From Spirilliplanes yamanashiensis (lineage in GTDB: Bacteria; Actinomycetota; Actinomycetes; Mycobacteriales; Micromonosporaceae), in the NCBI RefSeq assembly GCF_016863475.1, contig NZ_BOOY01000034.1:1-64000 (forward strand): a stretch of 64,000 nt of DNA, in the 5' to 3' direction. The position numbers were made by a program, and so were the translations under genes. Shown here piece by piece: positions 7,907 to 16,378 of this stretch. Numbering within the stretch: the first letter of the stretch is position 1; each line of letters begins with the position of its first letter. The notes beneath the pieces are model-generated. The model was not told the DNA's origin, ran no database searches, and saw nothing but the letters and a program-made list of their open reading frames with translations.

Positions 7907-9379
7907 ATGAAGAAACCCAGAGTCCGCACCCAGGTCGCGGGGCTGGCCGCCGCCGGCCTGGTCGCCGCCGGCCTCGTCTTCGTCACCGGAGCCGAGGCCG
8001 CCACCACCGTGTACGAGGCCGAGACGGCCACCATCACGGGCGGCGTCGTGGAGTCCAACCACGCCGGTTTCTCCGGCAGCGGCTTCGTCAACGGCGACAA
8101 CGCCGCCGGCAGCGGCGTGCAGTGGTCCACCCAGGCCGCCGCCGGCACCGCCACCCTGCGGTTCCGCTTCGCCAACGGCACCGCGGCCAACCGCCCGATG
8201 CGCATCACCGTCAACGGCACCGTCGTGAACGCCGCCCTCGCGTTCGCCGGCACCGGCGCCTGGTCCACCTGGCAGGAGGCCACCGTCACGGCCACCCTGC
8301 GGGCCGGCGCCAACACCGTCCAGGCTACGGCCACCACCGCCACCGGCGGCCCCAACCTCGACCGGCTCACCGTCGTCGACGGCGGCACCACTCCCCCGCC
8401 CGCCCCCACCACGACGGCCGCCCCGCCGCCCACGAACGGCACCCCGGTCGGCATCAACGGCCAGCTGCGCGTCTGCGGCCTCAAGCTGTGCAACCAGTAC
8501 GGCAAGCCCATCCAGCTGCGCGGCATGAGCACCCACGGCCTGCAGTGGTACCCGCAGTGCGTCAACAACGCCTCGATCGACGCCCTCGCCAAGGACTGGG
8601 GCGCCGACCACCTGCGCCTGTCGATGTACATCCAGGAGGGTGGCTACGAGACCAACCCGCGGCTGTTCACCGACCGCATGCACACCCTGATCGAGCAGGT
8701 CAGCGCCCGCGGCATGTACGTCGTCGTGGACTGGCACCAGCTCACCCCGGGCGACCCGAACGCCAACCTGGCCCGCGCCCGCACGTTCTTCACCGAGATC
8801 GCCCAGCGCCACGGCAACAAGCCGAACATCCTGTACGACGTGGCCAACGAGCCCAACGGCACCCCGTGGCCGCGCATCAAGCAGTACCACGAGGCGATCA
8901 TCCCGACGATCCGCGCGATCGACCCCGACTCGGTCATCCTGCTCGGCACCCACGGCTGGGGCTCGCTCGGCATCTCCGACGGCGGCAGCCCGAACGACGT
9001 GATCAACAACCAGGTGAACGCGTCGAACATCATGTACACGTTCCACTTCTACGCCGGCTCGCACGGCACGAACTACCTCAACGCCCTGTCCACCGCCGCC
9101 GACCGCATCCCGGTCTTCGTCACCGAGTTCGGCACCCAGACCGCCTCCGGCGACGGCGCGAACAACTTCGCCCGCTCCCAGCAGTACCTCGACCTGATGG
9201 CCCAGAAGAAGATCAGCTGGACCAACTGGAACTACTCCGACGACGGCCGCACCGGCGCCGTCTTCACCCCGGGCACCTGCCCGGGCGGCCCGTTCGCCGG
9301 CACGTCCCGCCTCAAGCCGGCGGGCGTCTGGGTCCGCGACCACATCAAGAACCCGGCGGACAACTTCCCCAGAAGCTGA
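7907..9379 (+). CDS. Secreted GH5 endoglucanase with N-terminal CBM6/35-like module
   Basis: 490 residues, ATG start with AAGGAAG upstream. Signal peptide about 1-32 (AEA-A). Residues about 34-160 form a beta-sandwich carbohydrate-binding module of the CBM6/35 type (VYEAETATITGG start; GPNLDRLTV end). A Pro/Thr linker leads to a GH5 barrel: acid/base in DVANEPNG (Glu315), nucleophile in FVTEFGT (Glu407), plus DWHQL and HFYAGSHG segments usual in GH5 subfamily 2 cellulases. It probably cuts beta-1,4-glucan internally outside the cell. The gene stands alone, with its own promoter, inverted-repeat operator and a following hairpin. Confidence 0.9.
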   Translation: MKKPRVRTQVAGLAAAGLVAAGLVFVTGAEAATTVYEAETATITGGVVESNHAGFSGSGFVNGDNAAGSGVQWSTQAAAGTATLRFRFANGTAANRPMRITVNGTVVNAALAFAGTGAWSTWQEATVTATLRAGANTVQATATTATGGPNLDRLTVVDGGTTPPPAPTTTAAPPPTNGTPVGINGQLRVCGLKLCNQYGKPIQLRGMSTHGLQWYPQCVNNASIDALAKDWGADHLRLSMYIQEGGYETNPRLFTDRMHTLIEQVSARGMYVVVDWHQLTPGDPNANLARARTFFTEIAQRHGNKPNILYDVANEPNGTPWPRIKQYHEAIIPTIRAIDPDSVILLGTHGWGSLGISDGGSPNDVINNQVNASNIMYTFHFYAGSHGTNYLNALSTAADRIPVFVTEFGTQTASGDGANNFARSQQYLDLMAQKKISWTNWNYSDDGRTGAVFTPGTCPGGPFAGTSRLKPAGVWVRDHIKNPADNFPRS

Positions 9380-9395
9380 CCCGCCACGGCCCCGA

Positions 9396-9426
9396 GGCCC
9401 CCGCACGCATCCGGCGCGCGGGGGCC
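9396..9426 (+). terminator. Hairpin terminator after the GH5 gene
   Basis: Perfect 9-bp G/C arms (9396-9404 / 9418-9426) just after the stop codon. Confidence 0.6.
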
Positions 9427-9448
9427 GCACCGCACCCCCGACGCCCGG

Positions 9449-9454
9449 CACAAT
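9449..9454 (+). promoter_or_regulatory. -10 hexamer of a leaderless start
   Basis: CACAAT ends 6 nt before ATG 9461. The NANNNT spacing matches other leaderless starts in the window. Confidence 0.5.
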
Positions 9455-9460
9455 GACCCG

Positions 9461-9949
9461 ATGCCTCCCACCCCCGCCGAGGTGCGGCGTCTCCTGCACG
9501 CCCTGGACGACCCGGACAACCTCGAGTTCCCGGCGAGCCACCACCACCGCCGGGCCCGGCACGCCTTCGGCCGGCTGGCCCAGCGGCTCGACGCCGACCT
9601 CGGCGGCCGGTGCCGGGTGGACCGCGACGTGCAGGACGCGAGCCTGCACGGCCGCATCGAGGTCCCCGCGTCCGTTGCCGCCACCGGCAGGCAGCTCGTC
9701 ATCAGCGTGAGCAACTTCGGCGGGCTCGCCGTCCTCTCGGTCGACAACCCCGGGGTCTGGACCGACGCCGAGGCCGCCGCTCTGCTGCACCCCGGCGACG
9801 CGCGGCGCGTCGAGGCCGCGCTGGCCGACCTCGGCTACACCCTGATCCCGGAGGACCCGCTCTGGGAGCGCTACGACGGCAGCTGCGACCCTCGCGTCTT
9901 CGGTGGTTCGGCCGGGACGTGGTGGGACCGCTACTTCGACTACTTCTGA
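9461..9949 (+). CDS. Cytosolic protein of unknown function, 162 residues
   Basis: No signal peptide or membrane segment. A His/Arg-rich region (HHHRRARHAF, about residues 26-36) is followed by a beta-rich stretch (RQLVISVSNFGGLAVLSV) and an acidic, aromatic C-terminus (TWWDRYFDYF). The start is ATG 9461, probably leaderless. The gene converges on the membrane protein gene 9940-10422 and overlaps its 3' end by 10 bp. The C-terminal style resembles small immunity or SMI1-like proteins, but I see no motif that settles this and give no function. Confidence 0.65.
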   Translation: MPPTPAEVRRLLHALDDPDNLEFPASHHHRRARHAFGRLAQRLDADLGGRCRVDRDVQDASLHGRIEVPASVAATGRQLVISVSNFGGLAVLSVDNPGVWTDAEAAALLHPGDARRVEAALADLGYTLIPEDPLWERYDGSCDPRVFGGSAGTWWDRYFDYF

Positions 9950-10422
9950 GCGGGGCGCGTCGCGGCGGCCGCCGCCGCGTAGGACGCCAGGCCCGCGGCC
10001 GCGTACACCCAGACCTGGGTCGCCAGCCCGGACCCGGCCCAGGCGACGGCCAGCAGCGCGCACCCCAGCAGCCCCCACGCGCCGAGCGTGACGAGCCAGG
10101 CCGGGCGCACCCCCAGCAGCCGCAGCCCGGCCCAGGACACCGCGGGCACGACGACGAGGTGGGCGGCGGCGGCGAGAACCAGGGCGCCCGCCTCGGGTTT
10201 GGCGCCGGGGGCGTCGTTCGTGCGCACCTCGTGCCAGTACGCCGCGACGAGCCCGGCGGCGAGGGCCGTGGCCAGGGCGGCGCCGAGGGCGGCGGCGCGG
10301 GCGGTCCGGGCGGCGGTGGACCGGGTGGGTGCGGGCGCGGGCCGGCGCCGGGCCGCGATCAGGGCCCAGGCGGCCGTCGCCACGGCCGGCGGAATCGCCG
10401 GGAGGAGGTCGGCCGGTGCCAC
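9940..10422 (-). CDS. Small integral membrane protein, unknown function
   Basis: 160 residues with four or five Ala/Leu-rich membrane spans. The start is GTG 10422: a TAGCGT hexamer (10430-10435) ends exactly 7 nt upstream, giving a leaderless promoter. The hexamer overlaps the TAG stop of the TIM-barrel gene upstream, so this gene has its own promoter although it follows the aldarate operon on the same strand. Its function is unknown. Confidence 0.7.
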   Translation of the reverse strand: MAPADLLPAIPPAVATAAWALIAARRRPAPAPTRSTAARTARAAALGAALATALAAGLVAAYWHEVRTNDAPGAKPEAGALVLAAAAHLVVVPAVSWAGLRLLGVRPAWLVTLGAWGLLGCALLAVAWAGSGLATQVWVYAAAGLASYAAAAAATRPAQK

Positions 10423-10429
10423 CTGATCG

Positions 10430-10435
10430 ACGCTA
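10430..10435 (-). promoter_or_regulatory. -10 hexamer of a leaderless start
   Basis: TAGCGT on the minus strand, 7 nt before GTG 10422. It overlaps the stop codon of the preceding gene. Confidence 0.6.
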
Positions 10436-11188
10436 GCCCAGCAGCGCGCGCAGCGTGACCGCATCCGTGAGGACCTGCACCGGGTCGTCGCCGGCGGCGA
10501 ACTCCAGGCTGGCGTAGCGGTCGCCGGGGGCCGACGCGGCGATGGGCAGCCACGCCGACCACTGTTCGCGGTGGGCGCTCAGGGGCAGCCTCCGCCGGTC
10601 GGGCAGCCAGGCGAAGACGTGCAGGTTGGCCAGGTCGGGCAGCAGGGCGGTGAGGTCGCCGGCGTTCTCGGCCAGCGACCGTTCGGGCTGCGGCTGCCAC
10701 AGGCTGCGCACGCCCGCGCCGCGCAGCTCGGCCAGCAGCTCGGCGGTGGCGGCGCGGGTGTCGGTGAGGGTCTGGCGGTGGTACTCCAGGACCAGGCCGA
10801 TGCCGGCGTCGGCGGCCATCGCGGCCACCCGCAGGGCGTCGTCGCGGACGGCGGCGCGGTAGCCGGGGTCGGCGTCGGCGCTGCCGCGGCGGCCCGCCCA
10901 GACGCGGATGGCCGGGGCGCCGAGGCGGGCGGCGCTGGCGACGACGGCGGCGGCGTCCAGCTCGCCGGGGTGGCCGAGGCGGTAGTACGAGCCGTACGCG
11001 GACACGGCCAGGCCGGCGCGGTACGTCAGCCCGGCGACCCGGGCGGCGGCGGCCAGGTCGCCGTGCGGGACGTGCACGTCGCCGCCCCACTCGATCGCGG
11101 CGAGGCCCGCCATCTCCGCCAGCGCCACCACCCGGTCGGCGTGCAGGTGCCGCAGGGTGACCGAGACGAGCCCGGGCAGCAGCGTCAT
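10433..11188 (-). CDS. Sugar-phosphate isomerase/epimerase-like TIM-barrel protein
   Basis: 251 residues, ATG 11188, overlapping the stop of the preceding gene as ATGA. The fold is the AP-endonuclease-2 / xylose-isomerase-like TIM barrel: GLAAIEWGGDVHVPHGD near the start, IRVWAGRRGS, LVLEYHRQTLTDT and LHVFAWLPDRR carry the acidic and His residues that bind the divalent metal in this superfamily. Such proteins isomerise or epimerise sugars, keto-sugars or inositols. It is the last gene of the ABC-kdgD-gudD operon and probably converts an unusual uronate derivative, but no step can be assigned from sequence. Confidence 0.8.
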   Translation of the reverse strand: MTLLPGLVSVTLRHLHADRVVALAEMAGLAAIEWGGDVHVPHGDLAAAARVAGLTYRAGLAVSAYGSYYRLGHPGELDAAAVVASAARLGAPAIRVWAGRRGSADADPGYRAAVRDDALRVAAMAADAGIGLVLEYHRQTLTDTRAATAELLAELRGAGVRSLWQPQPERSLAENAGDLTALLPDLANLHVFAWLPDRRRLPLSAHREQWSAWLPIAASAPGDRYASLEFAAGDDPVQVLTDAVTLRALLG

Positions 11189-12300
11189 CGGACGGCGTCG
11201 AGCACGTCGCCGAACAGCACCTGCCGCCAGGCCGGGGCCAGGCCGAGGTGGTAGAGGCTGAGCCGGGACGCGCCGGCGTCGCGCAGCCGCCGGGCGTGCG
11301 CGACGAGGGTCTCGCCGTCGGCGTCGGACAGCACCGTCACGTACGCGTCGACGGGCCGGCCGTGCTTGGCGGCCGCGGCGACCAGCTCGGCGGTCTCCGG
11401 GCCGGTCGGCCAGGCCGGCACGAGCAGCGCGTCGACGTCGTCGGCGGCGGACGGGGTGAGCCCGGGCGACGGGCCGGTGGCCCACGGGTCGGGGCTGGCG
11501 TGCAGGGTGACGGGGACGCCGGGGGCGGCGGCCCGCACCGCGGCGAGCACCTCGGCGCGCAGGGCGTCGGTGTGCGCCTGGCGCACCGCCAGCAGCACCG
11601 CGTCGTCGAACGGCGGCGCGCCGGCCGTCCGCGCGCCCCGGCGCAGGGCGGCGACGAGCGCCTCGTCGTCGGCGCCGGCCGCCCGCCACGCCGCCCGGCA
11701 CGCCGCGCAGCAGCACACCGACAGCAGCCGGCGGGCCTCGGCGGTCCACGCCCCGGCGGTCTTCTCGTGGTGGCCGAGGTGGTCGACGCCGAGCTGCCCG
11801 CACGCCTCCAGCGACACCGCGTCGACGGGGGCGCCGCGCAGCGCCTCCGCCGCCAGCGTCGCCGCGTACCGGCGCACCTCGGGGTGGGCGGGGCACAGCG
11901 CGTACGGGTAGGACTCGCCGAAGCAGTTCACGACGGCCACCCGCGGGTGCGCCAGGCCGAGCCGGGTGCTGTGGGTCAGCACGATCCACGCGGTGACCTT
12001 CAGGCCGGCCGCGCGCAGCAGCCCGGCGGCGGCGCCGAACGGGTCGGGCTCGGCCAGCCAGTCGGGGGCGGCGGGGGTGAGCAGGTGGCCGTCCCACGCC
12101 TCCGGGCGCACCGGGCGGTACAGGGCGGCGTACCGGGCGTCGACGACCTGCCGGTGCGGGTGCAGGGGGGTGGCGGCGCGCGTGCTGTGGTACGTCGCCG
12201 CCAGCGTCACCGTGCCCAGCCCGGCCCGGCGCACCCGGCCGGGGAACTCCGGGTCGCCGAGCACGTCCCACGGGTACGCGTGCCCGCTCGCCGTCACCAT
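11185..12300 (-). CDS. Putative TIM-barrel glycosidase-like protein of the aldarate operon
   Basis: 371 residues, ATG 12300, overlapping the gudD stop by 7 bp and the next start by 4 bp. No signal peptide. Segments such as TVTLAATYHSTRAATP, KVTAWIVLTHSTRL, CFGESYPYALCPAHPEVR and VDAVSLEACG read as successive beta strands of a barrel. A Cys cluster (SVCCCAACRAAW, about residues 205-216) resembles the C-x-C-x2-C knots seen in some putative TIM-barrel hydrolases. I do not recognise a named family. Its location among import and aldarate genes suggests it processes an imported uronic-acid oligosaccharide or derivative inside the cell. Confidence 0.6.
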   Translation of the reverse strand: MVTASGHAYPWDVLGDPEFPGRVRRAGLGTVTLAATYHSTRAATPLHPHRQVVDARYAALYRPVRPEAWDGHLLTPAAPDWLAEPDPFGAAAGLLRAAGLKVTAWIVLTHSTRLGLAHPRVAVVNCFGESYPYALCPAHPEVRRYAATLAAEALRGAPVDAVSLEACGQLGVDHLGHHEKTAGAWTAEARRLLSVCCCAACRAAWRAAGADDEALVAALRRGARTAGAPPFDDAVLLAVRQAHTDALRAEVLAAVRAAAPGVPVTLHASPDPWATGPSPGLTPSAADDVDALLVPAWPTGPETAELVAAAAKHGRPVDAYVTVLSDADGETLVAHARRLRDAGASRLSLYHLGLAPAWRQVLFGDVLDAVR

Positions 12301-13562
12301 CGGGGCCTCTTCTTCTCGTAGCCGGGCTGGAACCGGCGCAGGTAGCCGGTGTCGTCGCGCTCGCGGATGCCGCACGCGAGGTAGTCGGCGTGCATCCGGG
12401 CGAGCGCGTCCGGGTCGAGCGTGACGCCGAGGCCGGGGGCGTCCGGCACGGCCACCGCGCCGCCGTCGAAGGCGAGCGGGTCGGCGAGCACGTCGGCGCC
12501 GAGCTGCCACGGCGTGTGCGTGTCGACGTCGTAGGTGAGGTTGGGGGTGGCCGCGCCGAGGTGCACCATGGCGGCCAGGCTGATGCCGAGGTGGCTGTTG
12601 GAGTGCATGGACAGCCCGAGGCCCCAGGTGCGGCAGATGGTGGCGAGCCGCGCCGACTCGGTGAGCCCGCCCCAGTAGTGGTGGTCGGACAGCACCACCT
12701 GCACCGAGTCGCGGGCCACCGCCTCGGGCAGGTCGCCGAACTCGACGACGCACATGTTGGTGGCCAGCGGCATCGGCGCCTTCGCGGCGACCTCCGCCAT
12801 GCCGGCCAGCCCGGGCGTCGGGTCCTCCAGGTACTCCAGCAGCCCGTCGGTCTCGGCGGCCACCCGGATGGACGTCTCGACCGTCCACGCGCAGTTGGGG
12901 TCGAGCCGCAGCGGGTGCTCCGGGAACGCCGCGCGCAGCGCCCGGACGGCGGCGATCTCCTCGTCGGGGGCGAAGACGCCGCCCTTGAGCTTGAGCGACC
13001 GGAAGCCGTACCGCTGCACCATCCGCCGGGCCTGGTCGACGATCCCGGCGGGGTCGAGGGCCTCGCCGTAGGCGTCCGGCTCGGCGCCGGGGTGCGCGGC
13101 CCACTTGTAGAACAGGTAGCCGCTGAACGGCACCCGGTCGCGCACCCGCCCGCCGAGCAGGTCCACCACCGGCCGCCCGGTGGCGTGGCCCTGCAGGTCG
13201 AGCAGCGCCACCTCGAACGGCGACACCACCCGGGCCAGGGTCTTGGCGGCGCTGGACGGGCCGGTGAGCCCGTGCCGGTCGGGGGCGTCCACGACGCCGA
13301 CGGCCGCGGCGACGCGCTCGCGCAGCCCGTTGAGGTCGAACACGTCGAGGCCGCGCAGCGCGGCGGCGGCCCGGCCGAGCAGCTCCAGGTGCGGCGCGTC
13401 GCCGTACGTCTCGCCGAGGCCGACCGACCCGTCGGCGGCGTGCACCTGCACGACCGCCCGCAGCGCCCACGGCTGGTGGATGCCCGCCGAGTTGAGCAGC
13501 GGCGGGTCGGGGAACGCGATCGGCGTGACGGTGACGCGCGCGACGCCGAGGGCGGCCGTCAC
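12294..13562 (-). CDS. gudD: Glucarate dehydratase family protein (enolase superfamily)
   Basis: 422 residues. The start is GTG 13562, which overlaps the kdgD stop as GTGA. N-terminal TPIAFPDPPLLNSAG and GLGETYGD are characteristic of glucarate dehydratase. The barrel shows the K-x-K pair (LKLKGG), metal ligands in RLDPNCAWT, EDP and LSDHHYWGGL, and a catalytic His in MHSNSHLGIS. It should dehydrate D-glucarate, and perhaps galactarate, to 5-dehydro-4-deoxyglucarate, the branch-point intermediate for the next enzyme here and for the aldolase at 21.1 kb. Family assignment is firm. Glucarate versus a related aldarate is inferred. Confidence 0.87.
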   Translation of the reverse strand: MTAALGVARVTVTPIAFPDPPLLNSAGIHQPWALRAVVQVHAADGSVGLGETYGDAPHLELLGRAAAALRGLDVFDLNGLRERVAAAVGVVDAPDRHGLTGPSSAAKTLARVVSPFEVALLDLQGHATGRPVVDLLGGRVRDRVPFSGYLFYKWAAHPGAEPDAYGEALDPAGIVDQARRMVQRYGFRSLKLKGGVFAPDEEIAAVRALRAAFPEHPLRLDPNCAWTVETSIRVAAETDGLLEYLEDPTPGLAGMAEVAAKAPMPLATNMCVVEFGDLPEAVARDSVQVVLSDHHYWGGLTESARLATICRTWGLGLSMHSNSHLGISLAAMVHLGAATPNLTYDVDTHTPWQLGADVLADPLAFDGGAVAVPDAPGLGVTLDPDALARMHADYLACGIRERDDTGYLRRFQPGYEKKRPRW

Positions 13563-14509
13563 GCGGCGACCTCGGACGCGACCAGCGGGGTGGTGACCCG
13601 GCGCAGCGCCGCCCGCCCGGCCTCGATGAGGGCCGCGAGCTGCTCGACGTGCTCGGGTGCCGCGTCGACCAGCGGCGGGCGCACCGAGCCCATCGGCAGC
13701 CCGGCCAGGATCGCGCCGGCCTTGGGCAGGGCGACCGCGTACCCGGCGACCTTGTCGCGCAGCGCCACCAGCGGCAGGTAGAACTCGGCGAGCAGGGTGC
13801 GGGTGACCAGCTCGTCGCCGGCGACGTGGGCGCGGTGGAAGGCGGTGGCGAGGTCGGGCACGAAGCACAGCGCCGCCGACGAGTAGCTCGGCACCCCGAT
13901 GGCCCGGTACGCCGTCGCGGACACCTCGGCGGTGGGCAGCCCGTTGAGGAAGCCGAACCCCTCGGCGCGCGGGTGGCCGCTGCCGCGCACGGTGGTGACC
14001 AGGCGGGTCATCGCGTCGACGTCGCCGCGGCCGTCCTTGATGCCGGCCACGGTGGGGATGTCGAGCAGGGCGAGGGCGGACGCCGGGTCGAGCACCGCGT
14101 TGGCGCGCTGGTAGACGACCAGCGGCAGCCCGGTCGCCCCGGCGACGTACGCGACGTGCCGGATGAGGCCGGCGGGCGTGGAGGTCACCAGGTACGGCGG
14201 GAGCAGCAGCAGCCCGTCCGCGCCGCACTCGGCGGCGGCGCGGGCGAACTCGCGGGCCTGCTGCGGCCCGCCGCCAGCCCCGGCGACGACGGGCAGCCGG
14301 CCGTTCGACTCGCGGACGGCGGTGCGCACGACGCGGCGGTACTCGTCGAGGTTGAGCGCGGTGTACTCGCCGGTGCCGCAGGCCACGAAGAGCCCGGCCG
14401 GGCCCGCCGCGATCTGTTGCGCGACGTGGTCCGCCAGCACGCCGGTGTCGACCTCGTCGTCGGGGGTGAACGGCGTGAGCGGGAAGGAGAGCAGGCCGTG
14501 CAGAAGCAT
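13559..14509 (-). CDS. kdgD: 5-dehydro-4-deoxyglucarate dehydratase
   Basis: 316 residues, ATG 14509 with AAGGA upstream. A DapA/NAL-family TIM barrel: FPLTPFTPDD start, GTGEYTALNLDEY, the Schiff-base lysine in VAGIKDGRGD and the catalytic Tyr in PLVVYQRANAV. The sequence style is that of KDG dehydratase, which dehydrates and decarboxylates 5-dehydro-4-deoxyglucarate to 2-oxoglutarate semialdehyde, rather than dihydrodipicolinate synthase. The product is the substrate of the dehydrogenase at 24.0 kb. It sits 31 bp after the second permease and overlaps gudD by 4 bp. Confidence 0.88.
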   Translation of the reverse strand: MLLHGLLSFPLTPFTPDDEVDTGVLADHVAQQIAAGPAGLFVACGTGEYTALNLDEYRRVVRTAVRESNGRLPVVAGAGGGPQQAREFARAAAECGADGLLLLPPYLVTSTPAGLIRHVAYVAGATGLPLVVYQRANAVLDPASALALLDIPTVAGIKDGRGDVDAMTRLVTTVRGSGHPRAEGFGFLNGLPTAEVSATAYRAIGVPSYSSAALCFVPDLATAFHRAHVAGDELVTRTLLAEFYLPLVALRDKVAGYAVALPKAGAILAGLPMGSVRPPLVDAAPEHVEQLAALIEAGRAALRRVTTPLVASEVAA

Positions 14510-14540
14510 GGGAGTCCTTGTCTTCTCAACAGGTCGGGCG

Positions 14541-15428
14541 TCAGCCCTTGACGGCGCCGGCGGTGAGGCCCTTCATGAACTGCCGCTGCAGGGCGAGGAA
14601 CGCGATGACCGACGGCAGCAGGGCGAGCAGCGACGCGGCGAGCAGCACGCCGAGGCCGGCCTGCTCGTCGGTGCGCAGGGTGCGCAGCGCGAGCGGCAGG
14701 GTGAACTGGCCGGCGTCCTGGGCCACCAGCAGCGGGAGCATGTACTGGTCCCAGATCATCGTGAAGCCGAAGATGCCGACGACGCCGAGCGCGGGCCGGC
14801 ACAGCGGCAGCACGATGGTCCACAGGATCCGCAGGTCGCCGGCCCCGTCGATGCGGGCGGCCTCCTCCAGCTCCAGCGGGATCTCCTTCATGAACTCGGT
14901 CATGACCAGGATGGAGAACGCCCAGGCGGCGACCGGGATGATCATGCCGGCGAGGGTGCCGATGAGGTTGACGTGCACGATCGGCACGTCGGCGAGCACC
15001 AGCGACAGCGGGATCGCCAGGATCTCCTCGGGCAGCATCATCGTGGACAGGATCAGCAGCAGCACCAGGCGCATGCCCGGGAACCTGTGCCGCGCGAGGG
15101 CGTACGCGGCGGACACGCTGACCAGGATCTGCAGCAGCAGGCCCAGGCCGACCACGATGAACGAGTTCGCCAGGTAGCGCAGCACGCCCCGGTCGAACGC
15201 GGCGGTGAAGTTGTCCAGCGTCAGCGTCTCGGGCCACAGGGTGAGCCGGCTCGGGTCGGCGACGGGGCTGAACGCGCCCACCATGAGCGCGACGAGCGGT
15301 CCGGCGAACACGGCGACGAGCACGACGTACAGGACGATCTGGATGAGGCGGGCGACCGGCCCGCGCTGGGCGGTGAAGCCCAGCGCGGAGTCGAACCGGT
15401 CCGCGCGCGCCGGCGGGCGGGTCTTCAT
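14541..15428 (-). CDS. ABC sugar transporter permease, second subunit
   Basis: 295 residues, ATG 15428, overlapping the first permease stop as ATGA. Six predicted membrane helices and the EAA loop (LEEAARIDGAGDLRILWTIVLPLCRPAL) that contacts the ATPase. It belongs to the MsmG/UgpE-like carbohydrate uptake family (CUT1). With the first permease and the lipoprotein it forms an importer, likely for uronic acids or uronate oligosaccharides given the enzymes in the same operon. No ATPase gene is present; CUT1 systems of actinobacteria often share one MsiK-type ATPase encoded elsewhere. Confidence 0.93.
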   Translation of the reverse strand: MKTRPPARADRFDSALGFTAQRGPVARLIQIVLYVVLVAVFAGPLVALMVGAFSPVADPSRLTLWPETLTLDNFTAAFDRGVLRYLANSFIVVGLGLLLQILVSVSAAYALARHRFPGMRLVLLLILSTMMLPEEILAIPLSLVLADVPIVHVNLIGTLAGMIIPVAAWAFSILVMTEFMKEIPLELEEAARIDGAGDLRILWTIVLPLCRPALGVVGIFGFTMIWDQYMLPLLVAQDAGQFTLPLALRTLRTDEQAGLGVLLAASLLALLPSVIAFLALQRQFMKGLTAGAVKG

Positions 15429-16378
15429 CGGGAGTCCTTCCGGCGGAACGCCTGCACGGCGAGCGTCAGCACGACGGTCGCGCCCAGCAGGACCATCGAT
15501 CCGGCCGCGGCGACGCCGAGCTCGTTGCGTTCCAGGCCGAGCTTGTAGATGAGGGTCATGAGCACCTCGGTGGAGCCGTTGGGCCCGCCGTTGGTGAGCA
15601 GGAAGATCTCGGTGAAGACGCGCAGCCCGCGGATGGCGGCGAGGGTGAACAGGATCGCGAACACCGGGCGCAGCGCCGGCATCGTGACGTGCCAGAACCG
15701 CCGCATCGGTCCGGCGCCGTCCGCCGCGGCCGCCTCGTACAGGGTGCGGTCGACGCCGGCCAGGCCGGCGATGAAGATCATCATGTCGTACGGGGCGCCG
15801 CGCCAGATGCCGACGGCCATGACCGACCACAGCGACGTGTCCTCGGCGTTGAGGAATTGCGACGGTCCCATGCCGAACCAGCTCAGCACGTTGTTGAGCA
15901 TGCCGTCGGGAGCCGGGTAGTAGATCACCCGCCAGACCTCCGCGACGACCGCCATCGCGGCGACCGTGGGCAGGAAGACGGCGGTGCGGACGAACCACAG
16001 GTGCCGCGCCGCGCCCTCGAGCAGCAGCGCGAGCAGCAGTCCGATGGCGAGCGAGCCGCCGGTCTGGCCGACCGCGAGGACGATCGTGTGCCAGATGGCG
16101 TCGCGGAAGGCCTCGTCGGTGACCACCTGGGAGTAGTTCTCCCCGCCGACCCACCGGTCGCCCAGGTACGGGCGCACCTCGTGGAAGCTCATCTCGATGG
16201 CGCGGGCCATCGGCACGAACTTGAAGACGGCGAACAGGATCAGCGCGGGCAGCAGGAACAGCCAGGGCAGCAGCCGGCGCGTCCAGGCGACGCGCCGCTT
16301 GCTCCGCGGGGAGGGGCGCGCCGGCGCGCCCGGGGCCGGAGCCCCGGAACGCGCCGGCGCCACGCGGGTGGTGGTCAC
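15425..16378 (-). CDS. ABC sugar transporter permease, first subunit
   Basis: 317 residues, GTG 16378, overlapping the binding-protein stop as GTGA. A Pro/Ala/Arg-rich cytosolic N-terminus of about 34 residues precedes six helices and the EAA loop (YEAAAADGAGPMRRFWHVTMPALRP). MsmF/UgpA-like CUT1 permease. It pairs with the next gene. Regulation is probably from the palindrome at 17720-17735 at the head of the operon. Confidence 0.93.
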   Translation of the reverse strand: MTTTRVAPARSGAPAPGAPARPSPRSKRRVAWTRRLLPWLFLLPALILFAVFKFVPMARAIEMSFHEVRPYLGDRWVGGENYSQVVTDEAFRDAIWHTIVLAVGQTGGSLAIGLLLALLLEGAARHLWFVRTAVFLPTVAAMAVVAEVWRVIYYPAPDGMLNNVLSWFGMGPSQFLNAEDTSLWSVMAVGIWRGAPYDMMIFIAGLAGVDRTLYEAAAADGAGPMRRFWHVTMPALRPVFAILFTLAAIRGLRVFTEIFLLTNGGPNGSTEVLMTLIYKLGLERNELGVAAAGSMVLLGATVVLTLAVQAFRRKDSR

